22,650 nt of DNA from a virus. Shown piece after piece: positions 21,176 to 22,650 of this stretch; the first letter of the stretch is position 1, and the number at the start of each line of letters is the position of its first letter. The notes beneath the pieces are model-generated. The model worked only from the letters and a program-made list of their open reading frames with translations. It did no database searches and was not told where the DNA came from. The stretch covers positions 1 through 22,650 of the IMG/VR virus record IMGVR_UViG_3300046683_000090. One strand, given 5' to 3'. The position numbers and the translations under genes were made by a program.

Positions 21176-21594
21176 TTGCGGCATCTCCAGCTCGATCCCA
21201 CCACCACCTTGTGCATGCCGTAACGCGCACAGATGTCGGTTTTCATGTTGGCCCTGCGTGAGAACCGGCGCAGATCTTCCATGTTGAGGTCTGGAACATC
21301 GGCCTCGGACTTCTGTACCGACTTATCCACAGTCTTGGGCATGGCCTTCATCACGTCGGTGGCGGGGATCTTGACGGTTCCTACCGGGATCGGCTTGGTC
21401 AGGTCGATCATCTCGTTGTGACCCACCATCGAATTGCCGTTGATCTTGTACGCCAGCTTGAGCGCCGCGATCTTGGCTTCCTCGGACGGGATGTCGGGAA
21501 AGACGTAGGCGGTCTGGTCGTCGGCGTCCTGCGCCGCGACCGGACAGGCCAGCAGCAACGCGCTGCCGGCCAGCAGTAATCTAAGGTGTTTCAT
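21172..21594 (-). CDS. Exported phage protein with signal peptide, 140 aa
   Basis: I chose the ATG at 21594 (MKHLRLLLAGSALLLACPVA) because it begins a classic signal peptide: basic start, hydrophobic core of residues 6-17, and PVAA before Gln 22 as likely cleavage. Cys 17 in LLAC could instead be a lipoprotein site, although the -2 Leu is unusual. The mature part contains PSEEAKIAALKLAYKINGNS. It ends ICARYGMHKVVVGSSWRCRK, with Cys 122 and Cys 138 placed to form a disulphide. The C-[AS]-R-x-G-M-x-K-V-x-x-x-x-x-W-R-C pattern recurs in small phage proteins. Location in the envelope of the infected cell, perhaps for superinfection exclusion, is inference. It overlaps the HTH gene by 14 bases. 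Confidence 0.75.
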   Translation of the reverse strand: MKHLRLLLAGSALLLACPVAAQDADDQTAYVFPDIPSEEAKIAALKLAYKINGNSMVGHNEMIDLTKPIPVGTVKIPATDVMKAMPKTVDKSVQKSEADVPDLNMEDLRRFSRRANMKTDICARYGMHKVVVGSSWRCRK

Positions 21595-21826
21595 GGATGT
21601 CTCGCTTTCGGTTGTGATGAACGGCCTTGGTTTTGCGTGCCATGAAGGTTCGGACACGCTCGAAAGTTTGCAAGGTAGGAATACGGCCTTGTTCCAGCCG
21701 GGGGATGAAGTTGCCGTCCCGCATGGCTTGCAGGCCGAAGGCGGTACGATCGAGACGGGATCGCGCGCAATACGCCTCGATCTCGACAAGCAGCTGTTTA
21801 ACTGCCGGGTGGAGGTTCCTAGTCAT
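21581..21826 (-). CDS. HTH regulator, probably from a leaderless transcript
   Basis: The ATG at 21826 gives MTRNLHPAVKQLLVEIEAYC, 81 residues; a longer frame would need an upstream start inside the promoter. The pattern E-I-E-A-Y-C-A-R-S-R-L-D-R-T-A-F-G, then MRDGNFIPRLEQGRIPTLQT and FERVRTFMARK, is the lambda-repressor-like helix-turn-helix of short regulators in alphaproteobacteria. It is the first gene of the leftward early block. The promoter hexamers place the predicted transcription start at about the A of the ATG. No ribosome binding site is visible. It faces a rightward operon and so could control both. Confidence 0.75.
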   Translation of the reverse strand: MTRNLHPAVKQLLVEIEAYCARSRLDRTAFGLQAMRDGNFIPRLEQGRIPTLQTFERVRTFMARKTKAVHHNRKRDIHETP

Positions 21827-21832
21827 AAATCT

Positions 21833-21861
21833 TTTATTAATAGCTTTTGCCCTATTGTCAA
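21833..21861 (-). promoter_or_regulatory. Promoter of the leftward early block
   Basis: On the minus strand TTGACA (21861-21856) and AATAAA (21838-21833) are separated by 17 bases; the surrounding sequence is AT-rich. The expected start site is near 21826, which coincides with the ATG of the HTH gene. Confidence 0.62.
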
Positions 21862-21910
21862 GTCGTCGCGGCGCAGATAGCTTGGGCGACATTCGTCAAC
21901 GGAGCATCAC

Positions 21911-22141
21911 ATGAACAAGATTGAGGCCGCCCGCGCCATTGCCACCCGCCGGCACGCACGGCGCGGCAAGTTCGAGATCGACCCCACCGGCGAAATTGCC
22001 GCCGTCCCCACCGGCATCTGGGTGCAGGCGTGGGTGTTTGTCGGCAATGCCGACATCGATGCCGAGATGGCGTCAAAGGATTTCGATGAAACCTGCGCGC
22101 ATGCAGCGGCGCATTATTTGTATCGCGGGAGCGAACGATGA
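21911..22141 (+). CDS. Small conserved phage protein, 76 aa
   Basis: The gene starts MNKIEAARAIATRRHARRGK with CGGAG nine bases before the ATG. The product has a basic N-terminal helix, then FEIDPTGEIAAVPTGIWVQA and WVFVGNADIDAEMASKDFDE, and ends in a helix. The G-x-[WY]-V-x-A-W-V-x-V segment is a pattern I have seen in small phage proteins of unknown role. It is the first gene of a rightward operon opposite the HTH regulator; I see no clear promoter hexamers for it in 21827-21910. Its stop overlaps the next start (ATGA). Confidence 0.72.
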   Translation: MNKIEAARAIATRRHARRGKFEIDPTGEIAAVPTGIWVQAWVFVGNADIDAEMASKDFDETCAHAAAHYLYRGSER

Positions 22142-22242
22142 CGATGATGGACATCATGGCGATCCTGAGCGGCCTGATCACGACCGGGTCCGCGATCGTG
22201 ATCTATCTGGCGATCGTGGCGCACTGGGGCTGGCCGTGGTGA
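22138..22242 (+). CDS. Tiny membrane peptide, 34 aa
   Basis: The ATG overlaps the preceding stop (ATGA) and its own TGA overlaps a GTG start of the next gene (GTGA). The product MTMMDIMAILSGLITTGSAI continues into VIYLAIVAHWGWPW and is almost one hydrophobic helix. It is probably a single-pass inner-membrane peptide. Such peptides can act in superinfection exclusion or lysis timing, but nothing specific can be assigned. Confidence 0.65.
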   Translation: MTMMDIMAILSGLITTGSAIVIYLAIVAHWGWPW

Positions 22243-22415
22243 TTGTCTACACCGTGCAGAAGGACATCCATCTCGGTTGCTACAGCGTAATCCGCTGTGA
22301 CGACCGGCAGACCGACATGTTCAGGGACATTGTGCAGACCAACATCCCGACGCTGAGAAAGGCGCTGAAGGCCTGCGAGATCTGGCAACAGCGGGAGGCA
22401 GAGAAAGATGGCTAA
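22239..22415 (+). CDS. Small protein with GTG start, 58 aa
   Basis: The start is taken as GTG at 22239, which overlaps the stop of the membrane peptide; the GTG at 22236 is an in-frame alternative. The protein reads VIVYTVQKDIHLGCYSVIRC (first residue read as Met) and ends in a charged helix (TLRKALKACEIWQQREAEKD). A much longer frame running back to 21921 is a shadow of the first gene. I do not recognise a family. Confidence 0.6.
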   Translation: MIVYTVQKDIHLGCYSVIRCDDRQTDMFRDIVQTNIPTLRKALKACEIWQQREAEKDG

Positions 22416-22650
22416 TCGATCTTCCACTGACACCAACATTGATCGACGCGGCAAGGATATGATGGGCTACCCGCTCAAGCGGCAGCTCAAGGACTATACA
22501 GACCTCGATATTGAGGCCGCGCGAGTGCTTGCGAAAGAGGCCGGCTACGAGTGGGATTGCGTCTATACCGACCCAGCGGTGACCGGGAAGCGGTTCCTGA
22601 AGTCGGCCAGGATCGTCCGACAGTTCCTGGAGGATCAAGCCATGTTGCAC
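22408..22650 (+). CDS. Unknown protein, 3' end outside window
   Basis: The ATG at 22408 has GGGAGG ten bases upstream and overlaps the preceding gene by eight bases. The visible 81 residues start MANRSSTDTNIDRRGKDMMG. They include DLDIEAARVLAKEAGYEWDC and VTGKRFLKSARIVRQFLEDQ. It is charged and mostly helical; no domain is recognised in the visible part. The frame is still open at the right edge. Confidence 0.6.
   Translation, partial: MANRSSTDTNIDRRGKDMMGYPLKRQLKDYTDLDIEAARVLAKEAGYEWDCVYTDPAVTGKRFLKSARIVRQFLEDQAMLH

Noticed and set aside
21323-21331. Second perfect DnaA box TTATCCACA
   Set aside because: It lies inside the signal-peptide gene with no other origin-like sequence around it, so chance is likely.
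1-22650. tRNA genes, CRISPR arrays, insertion sequences, integrase or attachment sites
   Set aside because: I looked for cloverleaf arms, spaced direct repeats with unique spacers, transposase or recombinase motifs and found none that hold up.

Overview
This window is most likely part of a tailed-phage (or prophage) genome with a podovirus-like virion gene set. It probably infects an alphaproteobacterium. The host call rests on a GcrA-family protein (GcrA is an alphaproteobacterial cell-cycle regulator), G+C-rich coding sequence, and many small proteins of types I associate with rhizobial and other alphaproteobacterial phages. Reading the whole window by eye I found no GANTC site, the target of the alphaproteobacterial methylase CcrM. 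I see no integrase, DNA polymerase, lysis gene, tRNA or CRISPR array, so lifestyle cannot be decided here.

Layout. (1) Positions 1-12825, minus strand, virion block in transcription order: a small coiled-coil protein, a putative small terminase, large terminase, portal, a 492-residue unknown, two IPT/TIG-domain proteins, three small conserved proteins, scaffold-like protein, major capsid protein, a 235-residue unknown, a head-tail adaptor, and a nozzle-like tail protein cut by the window edge. (2) Positions 12849-13580: terminator-like hairpin, an HTH protein and a small protein (minus), then a divergent promoter region with two TTGACA/TATTGT promoters, a repeated possible operator and a perfect DnaA box. 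(3) Positions 13581-14130: two small plus-strand genes, ended by hairpins. (4) Positions 14209-21826, minus strand, early/replication block: an HTH protein, a signal-peptide protein, several tiny coupled genes, the GcrA-like protein, a RuvC-like resolvase, a PD-(D/E)XK nuclease, an SSB-like protein, a DUF2786-like protein, a PrimPol-helicase, then a hairpin plus five spaced TGTTGCAC repeats that look like a replication origin, then two conserved phage proteins. (5) Positions 21911 to the end, plus strand: a divergent run of four small overlapping genes, the last cut by the window edge.

How the genes fit together. The early block supplies DNA replication (PrimPol-helicase, SSB-like) and recombination or junction processing (RecB-type nuclease, RuvC-like), with regulators (HTH, GcrA-like) at its head. 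The virion block packages DNA (terminases, portal) and builds the head (scaffold, capsid, possible Ig-like decorations) and tail connector. Many junctions are 4-base ATGA or GTGA stop/start overlaps, so translational coupling is the dominant organisation. The most interesting signals are the apparent GANTC absence beside a phage-borne GcrA homologue, the iteron-plus-hairpin origin candidate, a palindrome core shared by two distant intergenic sites, and a hairpin that would hide the ribosome binding site of the gene after the capsid gene.
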